Below are positions 26,935-35,527 of a DNA stretch of 64,000 nt, piece by piece. Positions within the stretch are counted from its first letter, which is position 1. Every line of letters begins with the position of its first letter. The DNA is taken from assembly GCA_027491315.1 (NCBI GenBank), contig JAIXWL010000012.1, forward strand, positions 62,001-126,000, given 5' to 3'. The DNA is from Cytophagaceae bacterium. Lineage in GTDB: Bacteria > Bacteroidota > Bacteroidia > Cytophagales > Spirosomataceae. The notes beneath the pieces were generated by a model. The model worked only from the letters and a program-made list of their open reading frames with translations, was not told where the DNA came from and made no database searches. The position numbers and the translations under genes were made by a program.

Positions 26935-27507
26935 TTATAGTTCTTTTCTTTCTTCAATTTCTTTTTCTAGCTCATTGTACCATTTCTCGCCAAACTTCCG
27001 AATCAAAGGTTCTTTTAGAAATTTATAGATAGGTACTCCTAATTGCTTCCCATGGGAGCAAGCATCGGAACAAATCGACCAACGGTCATAATTTAAAGCT
27101 TGATATTCCGCTAATTTAGCAATACGAATCGGGTATAAATGACAAGAAATAGGCTTTCTGAAATCAATTTTGCCGTCAAAATAAGCTTGCTCAATACCAC
27201 ACTTTAGGTATTTTTTATCATCATAAATGGCATAAACACATTCTCTTCCTTCAATTACCGGAGTAGAAAAATCACCATCCTCATCTTTTACCCAGGTTCC
27301 TACTTGTTGAATTACCGCCTTACCCTCTTCCGATAAATAAGGAGCAATTTGCTCTTGTATATTTTCAATAATGGCCAATTCTTCTTCCTCCAAAGGTGCA
27401 CCCAAATCTCCTTCAACACAACAAGCCCCTTTACATTTACTCAAATCACATACAAAAAACTCATCCGCTACATCCTCACTAATTACAGTATCATCAATCA
27501 ATATCAT
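26935..27507 (-). CDS. DUF3109 family protein (Cys-rich)
   Basis: DLSKCKGACCVEGDLGAPLEEEE...RECVYAIYD...ISCHLYPIRI...ICSDACSHGKQLGVP. Confidence 0.88.
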   Translation of the reverse strand: MILIDDTVISEDVADEFFVCDLSKCKGACCVEGDLGAPLEEEELAIIENIQEQIAPYLSEEGKAVIQQVGTWVKDEDGDFSTPVIEGRECVYAIYDDKKYLKCGIEQAYFDGKIDFRKPISCHLYPIRIAKLAEYQALNYDRWSICSDACSHGKQLGVPIYKFLKEPLIRKFGEKWYNELEKEIEERKEL

Positions 27508-27666
27508 TATTTCCTATTTTTTACAAAGGTAAAGATATTCCCAAGCTCTTGAAACAATTGGATAATTAGCAATAATCCTATTTTAAAACCGTTAAATGAG
27601 AATATTTGGTAATTTTACAATAATATAGACTTCAAAAGCCTTCATAGCTTTATTAACATATCTTTT

Positions 27667-29244
27667 ATGAATCAAAAAAAGCTAGTATTTCTTTTTTTGT
27701 TGTTTGTAAGCAGCTACCATTTTTCCCTTCAAGCAAGCCTTCGTCCAGATACCTTGAGTCTTGGTAATTTGCGCGTAGCTATTCATCCTTCCGCTAAACC
27801 TATTTTAGAAAAAGAATGGGCTATGTTGGGGGCCAACAAAAAATATGTAGGTATGATGAAAGAAAAGATGAGGCTATTTTTTCCCATCATTGAACCTATC
27901 TTAAAAGATGGTAATATCCCAGACGAATTTAAATACTTATGTGTACAAGAGAGTGCCTTGAATCCCAATGCAGTTTCAAGCTCCAATGCCGTGGGCTATT
28001 GGCAATTTAAATTAGAAACAGCCAAAGACGTAGGTTTAAAAGTAAATAAAGAAGTGGATGAAAGACGCCACATCATGGAAGCCACCAGAGGAGCTGTCAA
28101 TTATTTAACTAGAAATAATACCGTTTTAGATAACTGGCTAAGCACCTTACTTTCTTATCGTTTGGGCTTGGGAACTTTAAAAAAAATGCCCCTGGCGACA
28201 GACTGGTTAGGAAAATCATTGATTGAAGTCGATTCAAGTACAGATTGGTATGTATTGCGATTTCTAGCCTACAAACATTTTTGGGAAACCGAATTACAAT
28301 TAAACTCACAAGACACCACAGCCACCTCTACTCCCAGCATGGTTACCTACAAACAAGTAAAAGGTAAAAACCTGATGGAGTTATCAGATGAATGGAAAGT
28401 CAGTTATGATGATTTAAAAAAATATAATTCTTGGGTATTAAAGGATTGGGTTCCAGATGATAAAGAATATACCTTATATCACCCCTCCAATGTATCCATA
28501 TTTGAATCAAAGAGTATTGTTAGTCTTGCTGCACAAAGTTCAGCGCTCATCGCTTCCAGTGACACCAACAAACTTTACGTGGAAGCTGAGGTGCCTCAAG
28601 AGGCACTGTACCCTAAAAAGAAACATAAGCCTATTTTGAGTGATAAAGTAGAAACGAGATGGCACAGCGTAGAATCAGGGGAAAGTTTAAGCTCCATTGC
28701 TCGAAAATATGACATGAAATTGCCTGACTTATTAAAACTAAATGGCTTAGAAATGAGCGCAATGATAAGCTTAGGCCAAAAAATCAAAGTATTAAGGAAA
28801 ATACCCATGCTGGAATTAATTGCCGAGCAATTGGATGAAAAAGCAAAAAAATCGCCGGCTCAGGTTAAAGAAGTCAAAGAAAAAATAGAAGAGACCGTAG
28901 CAGAAGAGCCTAAAGTAAATATAAAAAGCACAAGTAATTCAGTTTATATAGACCCAGCTGTCAGCAGAGAAATTACCATACGTTCAGATGCTCCAGATAA
29001 AGAAATAAAAGAGGACATAAAGGTGCAAGAAGAAGCACCTAAAAAAAGAGCTGAGAAGGTAAATGCTTCCGTTGAAGCCCCAGCACTTTCTAAAAGCCCA
29101 AGTATCCACCAAGTGAAGGCAGGAGAAACCTTGTTTAGAATAGCTTCACAATATGGAATAAGTGTACAAAAACTTATTGAATGGAATAAATTAGGCAAAA
29201 ACCCTAACATTCAAGTTGGGCAAAAATTGAAAGTCCAGCCTTAG
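27667..29244 (+). CDS. Lytic transglycosylase with LysM domains (MltD-like)
   Basis: IPDEFKYLCVQESALNPNAVSSSNAVGYWQFKLETAKDVGL; LysM WHSVESGESLSSIARKYDMKLPDLLKLNGL and HQVKAGETLFRIASQYGISVQKLIEWN. Confidence 0.92.
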   Translation: MNQKKLVFLFLLFVSSYHFSLQASLRPDTLSLGNLRVAIHPSAKPILEKEWAMLGANKKYVGMMKEKMRLFFPIIEPILKDGNIPDEFKYLCVQESALNPNAVSSSNAVGYWQFKLETAKDVGLKVNKEVDERRHIMEATRGAVNYLTRNNTVLDNWLSTLLSYRLGLGTLKKMPLATDWLGKSLIEVDSSTDWYVLRFLAYKHFWETELQLNSQDTTATSTPSMVTYKQVKGKNLMELSDEWKVSYDDLKKYNSWVLKDWVPDDKEYTLYHPSNVSIFESKSIVSLAAQSSALIASSDTNKLYVEAEVPQEALYPKKKHKPILSDKVETRWHSVESGESLSSIARKYDMKLPDLLKLNGLEMSAMISLGQKIKVLRKIPMLELIAEQLDEKAKKSPAQVKEVKEKIEETVAEEPKVNIKSTSNSVYIDPAVSREITIRSDAPDKEIKEDIKVQEEAPKKRAEKVNASVEAPALSKSPSIHQVKAGETLFRIASQYGISVQKLIEWNKLGKNPNIQVGQKLKVQP

Positions 29245-29882
29245 TCCTTCTTCTTTAAAATCAACAATCCATCGCGTAAAGGCAAAAGTAGATTCTCTAC
29301 TCTAGGATCCTCTAAACACTTTTGATTAAAATCCCGCAAGGCTTGGGTTGATTTATCTTTTGCTGATTCATCCACTACTTTTCCACTCCAAAGCACATTA
29401 TCGACGATAATAAGCCCACCTTTTCGTACTTTATTTATTACTAGGTCAAAATAAAGTGCATAATTTCGCTTGTCGGCATCTATAAACACTAAATCAATTT
29501 CATCCACTATCTTAGGAATTTCATCTTTAGCATCAACAATTCGGTAATCAATTTGAGAGCCAAGCGGTGATTGTTCGAAAAAAGAGCGAGTAAATCGTTC
29601 CAGCTCTTCATTGATATCCAAGGTGATTAATTTTCCAGATGGCACCAATCCTTCAGCTAAGCATAGTGCTGAATAACCCGTATAAGTACCAATTTCAAGT
29701 ATTAATTTAGGTTGTATTAAGGAGGAAATGAGCGCCAAAAAACGACCTTGCAAATGACCAGATAACATGCGAGGCTGTAATACTTGAGCATGGGTTTCTC
29801 GATCCAAACGCTTCAATAAATCACTTTCAGGCTCAGTAAAAGACCTAGAATAGGCATCTATGGCGGGATCAATGAATTCCAT
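29241..29882 (-). CDS. O-methyltransferase (CCoAOMT-like, SAM-dependent)
   Basis: PKLILEIGTYTGYSALCLAEGL, LVFIDADKRNYALYFDLV, GGLIIVDNVLWSGKV. Confidence 0.93.
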   Translation of the reverse strand: MEFIDPAIDAYSRSFTEPESDLLKRLDRETHAQVLQPRMLSGHLQGRFLALISSLIQPKLILEIGTYTGYSALCLAEGLVPSGKLITLDINEELERFTRSFFEQSPLGSQIDYRIVDAKDEIPKIVDEIDLVFIDADKRNYALYFDLVINKVRKGGLIIVDNVLWSGKVVDESAKDKSTQALRDFNQKCLEDPRVENLLLPLRDGLLILKKKD

Positions 29883-29886
29883 GGTA

Positions 29887-30657
29887 TTATTTTATGCCCG
29901 TGTAGAAGAAATCAAAAGAGGTATCAGGAGTTTGATTTAAGGAATAATCATCAACCTGAATGGAATCCACCAATTGATTATTCGCTTTAGAAACAATCAA
30001 ACGACTCATACGATTAGCAATATCATATGGAACTTGTAACCAAGTTCTTGGTAATTTGTATTGAAGGTTCAATATATCAAATCGCGTAATTTTTTGTACC
30101 GATTTCTTATTCTCCTCATAATAATCCATCACTTTAGAATTTCCGTGTATACCTTCTGTTACAACCGTTGAAAAATGTTTTTCCATCAACTTTTGAAGGC
30201 CGACAGCATCATATTCCCTCACATGCCATGGATTACGGGTTAATGAAAATTTCTTATTCACCGTGGTTAAATATAATTTCCCTCCTGGTTTTAACACACG
30301 AGCAGCTTCTTGAAGAAAGAAATCATCATTTTCGATATGCTCAATTACTTGAAAAGTCACCACAAAATCATAATGATTTGAAGGTAAATCTTTCAATGGG
30401 GGCAAAAACATGTCAATAAACGTAAATGAAGGATATTTTTGACTTAACTCTTGCATTAACTCCGTATTCTTATCTACCCCTGTATAATTACTTACTTGTG
30501 GAGCAAGTACTCCAACGCCCCTACCAGTACCACACCCAATTTCCAGAACATCACCAGAAACTAATTGGCTTACATGCAAATAAGGAAATAAAAGACGTTG
30601 GTGAATCGGATTATCCGAAGCAATTTCAGAAGAGGCAATTTCAGTAGTTTTATACAT
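29887..30657 (-). CDS. Class I SAM-dependent methyltransferase
   Basis: GDVLEIGCGTGRGVGVLAPQVSNYTGVDKN, VIEHIENDDFFLQEAARVLKPGGKLYLTT. Confidence 0.9.
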   Translation of the reverse strand: MYKTTEIASSEIASDNPIHQRLLFPYLHVSQLVSGDVLEIGCGTGRGVGVLAPQVSNYTGVDKNTELMQELSQKYPSFTFIDMFLPPLKDLPSNHYDFVVTFQVIEHIENDDFFLQEAARVLKPGGKLYLTTVNKKFSLTRNPWHVREYDAVGLQKLMEKHFSTVVTEGIHGNSKVMDYYEENKKSVQKITRFDILNLQYKLPRTWLQVPYDIANRMSRLIVSKANNQLVDSIQVDDYSLNQTPDTSFDFFYTGIK

Positions 30658-30768
30658 AATCATGAATTTGATTACAAAGGTAGGAATATTCAAATAAATA
30701 TTTTTTTCTAAATAATTTGGTTTGTATTACAAACTACATTAATATTGCAAACAATAAACCGCTAAAAC

Positions 30769-31329
30769 ATGTCAAAAAACATACTAGCCCCACATGAAAG
30801 TCTGGCCATTATACAAAAGGTAGTATCATCTACGCGCCACGATTACCACATTCAACGAAAATTCTATGTGCTTTGGGGTATCTTGATTGCCGTTGCGAGC
30901 TTCACCCAATACGCCATCTTACAAGACATTTTGACTATTCCATGGTATTACCCATGGGTTTTATTTCCGAGCATTGGTCTTGTTTTAAGTGTTATTTGGG
31001 GCTATGCTGGTAAAAAAAATACCCTAAGCTATTATAACCATTTTGTATTAACGATGTGGTTTACCCTATACATTGCCATTGGCATTTCCCTTTATATCTC
31101 TCTTTTTAATCAAACAAGTCCATTTCCTAATATCCTAGTTTGCGTGGGTATTGGAACTAGCATTTCTGGGTTTTTAATGAAAAACCGCTTATTCATCTTT
31201 TGTGGTTTAATTTTTGGACTAGGTGCTATTTATTGTTTGTATCTCCCTTTTCATGAACAATTACTTCTAAATGGTGCTTGCATGGTGATAGGGAATGTTG
31301 TGCCGAACCTATTTTCTCCTCATGTTTAA
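30769..31329 (+). CDS. Polytopic membrane protein of unknown function, co-oriented with downstream wHTH regulator
   Basis: 186 aa, hydrophobic segments (GILIAVASFTQYAI, VLFPSIGLVLSVIWGY, FIFCGLIFGLGAIYCLYL). Confidence 0.65.
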   Translation: MSKNILAPHESLAIIQKVVSSTRHDYHIQRKFYVLWGILIAVASFTQYAILQDILTIPWYYPWVLFPSIGLVLSVIWGYAGKKNTLSYYNHFVLTMWFTLYIAIGISLYISLFNQTSPFPNILVCVGIGTSISGFLMKNRLFIFCGLIFGLGAIYCLYLPFHEQLLLNGACMVIGNVVPNLFSPHV

Positions 31330-31621
31330 AGATTTAGACCCCATATTAAGCTCTCCCGTCCGCCTAGCGGTGATGTCAATATTACTAACAGTGAAACATG
31401 CTCATTTCAATGATTTATTAAAAGAAACTAAAACAACCCAAGGAAATTTAAGTCATCAATTAAAGAAACTACATGAAGCAGGATATATTCAAATTGAAAA
31501 AACATTTAAAAATAACTATCCATTAACCATTGTGAGTATAACAGAAATAGGTACGAATGCTTTTAAGGTCTATGTTGAAAACATCAAAAAGTACCTCCAT
31601 TTAAATGAAAACAATACCTAA
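31322..31621 (+). CDS. Winged-helix DNA-binding regulator (HTH_34-like, start MFKDLDPILSS)
   Basis: SSPVRLAVMSILLTVKHAHFNDLLKETKTTQGNLSHQLKKLHEAGYIQIEKTF; overlaps upstream ORF by 8 nt. Confidence 0.85.
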   Translation: MFKDLDPILSSPVRLAVMSILLTVKHAHFNDLLKETKTTQGNLSHQLKKLHEAGYIQIEKTFKNNYPLTIVSITEIGTNAFKVYVENIKKYLHLNENNT

Positions 31622-31666
31622 CCATACAATATGCCAATCATCTGATCTATTCTCGGGCAAATGTTT

Positions 31667-31702
31667 AAATCCTGGCTCCCTATTGGGAGTCAGGATTTTT
31701 TT
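31667..31702. terminator. Intrinsic terminator
   Basis: aaATCCTGGCTCCCtattGGGAGTCAGGATttttttat. Confidence 0.8.
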
Positions 31703-31719
31703 ATTAGTTTAGTTGCTTG

Positions 31720-32313
31720 ATGCCATTATTAAAAACTAGCCAAAATTTACTTCCTTATGATGGGGAACTTTATTCCTACGGAATCATCTTTCCAGAGGAA
31801 CGAGCGAACTTAATTTTAGAAGAACTACTGCATACTATAGCTTGGGAGCATGATCAAGTGCATATTTTTGGAAAAACTCACATTACTTCCCGCAAGGTAG
31901 CCTGGTATGGAGATGAGGGGAAATCCTATGCTTATTCAGGCAGTCAAAAGCAAGCCCAAACCTGGACTCCCCTCCTTTCGGAAATTAAGAATCAAGTGGA
32001 AGCAATTTGCCTTTCAAGCTACAATGCCTGTTTATTAAATTTATACCATGATGGTAATGAAGGCATGGGTTGGCATTCTGATAATGAAAAATCCATTGTT
32101 CCTCATTCTAGTATTGCCTCCTTAAGTTTAGGAAGTCAAAGACGGTTTGACTTAAAACATCAGAAAAGTGGAGAAAAAATTAGTGTAGATTTAAAAAATG
32201 GCCAATTAATCAATATGCAAGGGGTCATTCAAGAGCATTGGAAACATGCTTTAGCAAAATCAAAAAAAGTAAAAGACCTAAGAATCAACCTAACCTTTCG
32301 GCGCATGATTTAG
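31720..32313 (+). CDS. AlkB-like 2OG-Fe(II) dioxygenase
   Basis: RKVAWYGDEGKSYAYSG, NACLLNLYHDGNEGMGWHSDNEKSIVPHSSIASLSLGSQRRFDLKH, RINLTFRRM. Confidence 0.93.
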   Translation: MPLLKTSQNLLPYDGELYSYGIIFPEERANLILEELLHTIAWEHDQVHIFGKTHITSRKVAWYGDEGKSYAYSGSQKQAQTWTPLLSEIKNQVEAICLSSYNACLLNLYHDGNEGMGWHSDNEKSIVPHSSIASLSLGSQRRFDLKHQKSGEKISVDLKNGQLINMQGVIQEHWKHALAKSKKVKDLRINLTFRRMI

Positions 32314-32383
32314 GCCTGAAGAAGGATTTTAAAGAAAAATGAAAAAAAATCCCGACCTTTGAGGAACATTATAGCTATTCAAC

Positions 32384-33175
32384 GTGTCATTCGATCAAGA
32401 TCCCAAGCCTTTTAAAAAGCCATTTAGGCATTTTACCACCCCAAAAACAGATAACAAAGAATTTGTATTTGGAATACAATCAGTATTAGAGACCCTGCGT
32501 GCGGGAAAAGAAATTGATCGTTTATTGGTTCAAAGGGAATTAGGAAATATCGAAATCCTTGAATTAGCCAAAGAGAGAGGCATACAGGTCCAAAAAGTAC
32601 CCATTGAAAAATTGAATCGCATTACGCGCAAGAACCATCAAGGTGCTATTGCTTTCGTTTCTGCCATTCATTATGCTAAAATTGATAATATCATTGCAGA
32701 TACTTTTGAAAAAGGTCAAACTCCTTTAATTCTAATTTTAGATCGAATTACTGACGTAAGAAATTTTGGAGCTATTGCACGTACCGCCGAATGTGCAGGT
32801 GTACATGCCATTGTGATTCCTTCTCGTGGAGCTGCTCAGATTAATGCAGATGCCATGAAAACCTCATCCGGCGCATTAAACTTTCTTCCTGTTTGTCGGG
32901 AAGAAAACCTTATCAGTACCATCGAATACTTGCAAAATGCAGGACTTAAAGTGGTAGCATGTACTGAGAAAACCAAAGATTCGGTTTATTCCAAAGACTT
33001 CAAAGAACCCACTGCCATAGTTCTTGGGTCAGAAGAAGATGGAATATCGGATGAGATTATACGTAAGTCAGATGAATTAGCCGCCATTCCTCAAACTGGG
33101 CAAGTTGGTTCCCTGAATGTATCAGTAGCCGCAGGCGTTATCATTTACGAAGCGCTACGCCAAAGGCTCGACTAA
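32384..33175 (+). CDS. rlmB: 23S rRNA (guanosine-2'-O)-methyltransferase RlmB (SpoU family; GTG start)
   Basis: FVFGIQSVLETLRAGKEIDRLLVQ, LILDRITDVRNFGAIARTAECAGVHAIV, AIVLGSEEDGIS, QVGSLNVSVAAGVIIYE. Confidence 0.94.
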   Translation: MSFDQDPKPFKKPFRHFTTPKTDNKEFVFGIQSVLETLRAGKEIDRLLVQRELGNIEILELAKERGIQVQKVPIEKLNRITRKNHQGAIAFVSAIHYAKIDNIIADTFEKGQTPLILILDRITDVRNFGAIARTAECAGVHAIVIPSRGAAQINADAMKTSSGALNFLPVCREENLISTIEYLQNAGLKVVACTEKTKDSVYSKDFKEPTAIVLGSEEDGISDEIIRKSDELAAIPQTGQVGSLNVSVAAGVIIYEALRQRLD

Positions 33176-33176
33176 T

Positions 33177-33926
33177 TTATAAATCCTTCTTAATTTGAGT
33201 AGCCGAGGCCTGTGCTGAAGGTAAAATCGTGACGTCCGCCAAATTCACATGAGCTGGGCATGAAACCATATAAGCAATTAAATCAGCTATATCCTCAGCT
33301 ACCAAAGGAGTAAAACCTTGATAAACTGAATCAGCACGTAGAATATCTCCTTTAAATCGAACAGCTGAAAACTCCGTATTAACGGCTCCAGGAGCTATAT
33401 TAGACACTTTAATGCGAAAAGGATTTAAATCAATGCGCATACCTTGCGACAAAGCTTCCACTGCCGCTTTTGAGGCGCAATAAACATTACCATTGGCATA
33501 GGTTTGTTTCCCAGCAATGGAGGAGATATTGATGATATGCCCTTGTTCCCTTCGAATCATTTCAGGAATAACCATTTTAGAAACGTAAAGCAAGCCATTA
33601 ACATTTCCATGCATCATGGCATCCCAGTCCTCTAAAGCTCCATCTTGTATAGGAGCAAGACCATGCGCATTGCCAGCATTATTTATCAAGACATCGATAT
33701 TTTTCCATGCTGCAGGTAAATGAGTAAAGGCTTGTTCTACCTCCTCCCAATGACGTACATCAAAAGTCAAAATAATACTAGGTACTTGTATCAATTCCTG
33801 TAATTCTTCTAATCGATCCCTACGTCTACCACATAGAATTAAATGAAATCCCAAGGCAGCTAATGCTTTTGATGTTGCAAAACCTATTCCTGAGCTGGCT
33901 CCTGTTAGACAAGCAATTTTATTCAT
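33177..33926 (-). CDS. SDR family NAD(P)-dependent oxidoreductase (YdfG-like)
   Basis: CLTGASSGIGFATSKAL, NNAGNAHGLAPIQDG, YCASKAAVEALSQGMRIDL, NIAPGAVNTEFS. Confidence 0.93.
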   Translation of the reverse strand: MNKIACLTGASSGIGFATSKALAALGFHLILCGRRRDRLEELQELIQVPSIILTFDVRHWEEVEQAFTHLPAAWKNIDVLINNAGNAHGLAPIQDGALEDWDAMMHGNVNGLLYVSKMVIPEMIRREQGHIINISSIAGKQTYANGNVYCASKAAVEALSQGMRIDLNPFRIKVSNIAPGAVNTEFSAVRFKGDILRADSVYQGFTPLVAEDIADLIAYMVSCPAHVNLADVTILPSAQASATQIKKDL

Positions 33927-34002
33927 ATCAATTTTTTATACTAAGTTAAGTCCAAAGCTGTCTTCTAAAAAATTTGCATGTACTTTTGTCAAAAATTGAT
34001 GT

Positions 34003-34563
34003 ATGAATTATCTAATTGTAGGATTAGGCAATATAGGCCCCGAATATTTATTTACACGCCACAATATCGGATTTATGGCTTTGGATTTTTTAGCCAAACA
34101 AAAGGATTTAAAATTTAATCCAGATAGATACGCTAGCCAATGTTCTTATAAACTTAAGGGGCATCAAATTCACCTCATTAAGCCAACGACTTATATGAAT
34201 CTGAGTGGTAAGGCTGTAAACTATTGGATGCAGCATCTGAAAGTTCCCAAAGAAAATGTCCTTATACTAGTAGATGACTTGGCATTACCCTTTGAAACGC
34301 TGCGTTTAAAACCAAAAGGCTCCAGCGGAGGACATAATGGATTAAAAAGTATACAAGCAACACTACAAAGTAGCGAATACCCCAGATTAAGAATGGGAAT
34401 TGGCGACAATTTTCCTAAAGGTCGCCAAGCTGAATATGTACTAAGTAACTTTTCCGAAGAAGAATTAGGACTAATTCCAGAGGTCCTTGAGAGGTCTATC
34501 CCCTTCATCGAAACATTTTGCCTGGAAGGCATCCAACAAACAATGAATAAATACAATCAGTAA
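34003..34563 (+). CDS. pth: Peptidyl-tRNA hydrolase
   Basis: LIVGLGNIGPEYLFTRHNIGFMALD, KPTTYMNLSGKAV, LVDDLALPFETLRLKPKGSSGGHNGLKSI. Confidence 0.96.
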   Translation: MNYLIVGLGNIGPEYLFTRHNIGFMALDFLAKQKDLKFNPDRYASQCSYKLKGHQIHLIKPTTYMNLSGKAVNYWMQHLKVPKENVLILVDDLALPFETLRLKPKGSSGGHNGLKSIQATLQSSEYPRLRMGIGDNFPKGRQAEYVLSNFSEEELGLIPEVLERSIPFIETFCLEGIQQTMNKYNQ

Positions 34564-34812
34564 TTGTATTTTTTAAAGAATTTTTGAATTATTCCTAAAT
34601 TTTTAAATTAGAATTATCAAAAAGTATACATAAGTATTGCCAAATATTATTTTGTTTTAAATCTAAAAATATCAAATAAATTCTGTTTTTGATTCGTTTT
34701 AACAAATATTTAGAATTTTTGTAATACAAATTGTCTAAATTCAAGTTTTGCTATATCGAAAAAATACAATAATTTTGTATTGTTGATTTAGGAAATAAAT
34801 ATAACAAAACTT

Positions 34813-35289
34813 ATGAAAAAGAATTTATTAGTGATTAGCTGTTTAGTTGGACTAAGCATAATCGGAGCGGAAACAAAAGCAAGCGGTACAAATCGTAACA
34901 ACGAAACGTCGACAAGTAATTTGTCTATCAAAAAAGAAACTTTATCTGAAGTAATTCAGAATTTTATAAAGAAAGATAACAACGCAACTAAGCCATCTGC
35001 GGCTAGCTTAACTATCTCTATATTAGAAGATTACCAAAGCGGTAAGGCAGAGTACTTAAATGCGAGCAAGCAAGATAAAATCACGTTTAACCAAACAATT
35101 CAAACGATTTCGCGCCAAGCGCAAAATTTCTCGGATGAAAAATCGTTAAACTGGATGAAAGAGATTAACAAATCGGCGAAAGCCATCAATACTATCTGGG
35201 CTATTTTAGGCCAAGAACCTGTGATTGATTCTAAATTAGATTTAGAATTCGAACAAAACCCAGAGTTGATTGTTGTATTTAAAAATTAG
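34813..35289 (+). CDS. Hypothetical secreted protein
   Basis: N-terminal signal-like MKKNLLVISCLVGLSIIGAETKASG; no recognised domain. Confidence 0.65.
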   Translation: MKKNLLVISCLVGLSIIGAETKASGTNRNNETSTSNLSIKKETLSEVIQNFIKKDNNATKPSAASLTISILEDYQSGKAEYLNASKQDKITFNQTIQTISRQAQNFSDEKSLNWMKEINKSAKAINTIWAILGQEPVIDSKLDLEFEQNPELIVVFKN

Positions 35290-35300
35290 ATTGTAAGTAG

Positions 35301-35327
35301 TTTTCATAGTTAAATAGGTTTAGAGGT
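35301..35327 (+). repeat. Copy 1 of duplicated 27-nt element
   Basis: ttttcatagttaaataggtttagaggt, identical to 35442-35468. Confidence 0.9.
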
Positions 35328-35331
35328 AATA

Positions 35332-35366
35332 AAAAAAGGTGTTGTTCATAACGACACCTTTTTTAT
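35332..35366. terminator. Terminator-like hairpin after repeat copy 1
   Basis: aaaaaaaGGTGTtgttcataacgACACCtttttta. Confidence 0.75.
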
Positions 35367-35441
35367 TTAATCTAAATGATACAATAATTTTTTTTGCATT
35401 AATCTTATATTATTCTAAGAAATCCTATATATTTGTATAAA

Positions 35442-35468
35442 TTTTCATAGTTAAATAGGTTTAGAGGT
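35442..35468 (+). repeat. Copy 2 of duplicated 27-nt element
   Basis: ttttcatagttaaataggtttagaggt. Confidence 0.9.
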
Positions 35469-35473
35469 TAAAT

Positions 35474-35510
35474 AAATAAGGCCAGAAGCATCTTCTGACC
35501 TTATTTTTAT
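35474..35510. terminator. Terminator-like hairpin after repeat copy 2 (also downstream of metG on - strand)
   Basis: aataaGGcCAGAAGcatCTTCTGaCCttatttttat. Confidence 0.75.
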
Positions 35511-35527
35511 GCCCAAAATGGCCATTT

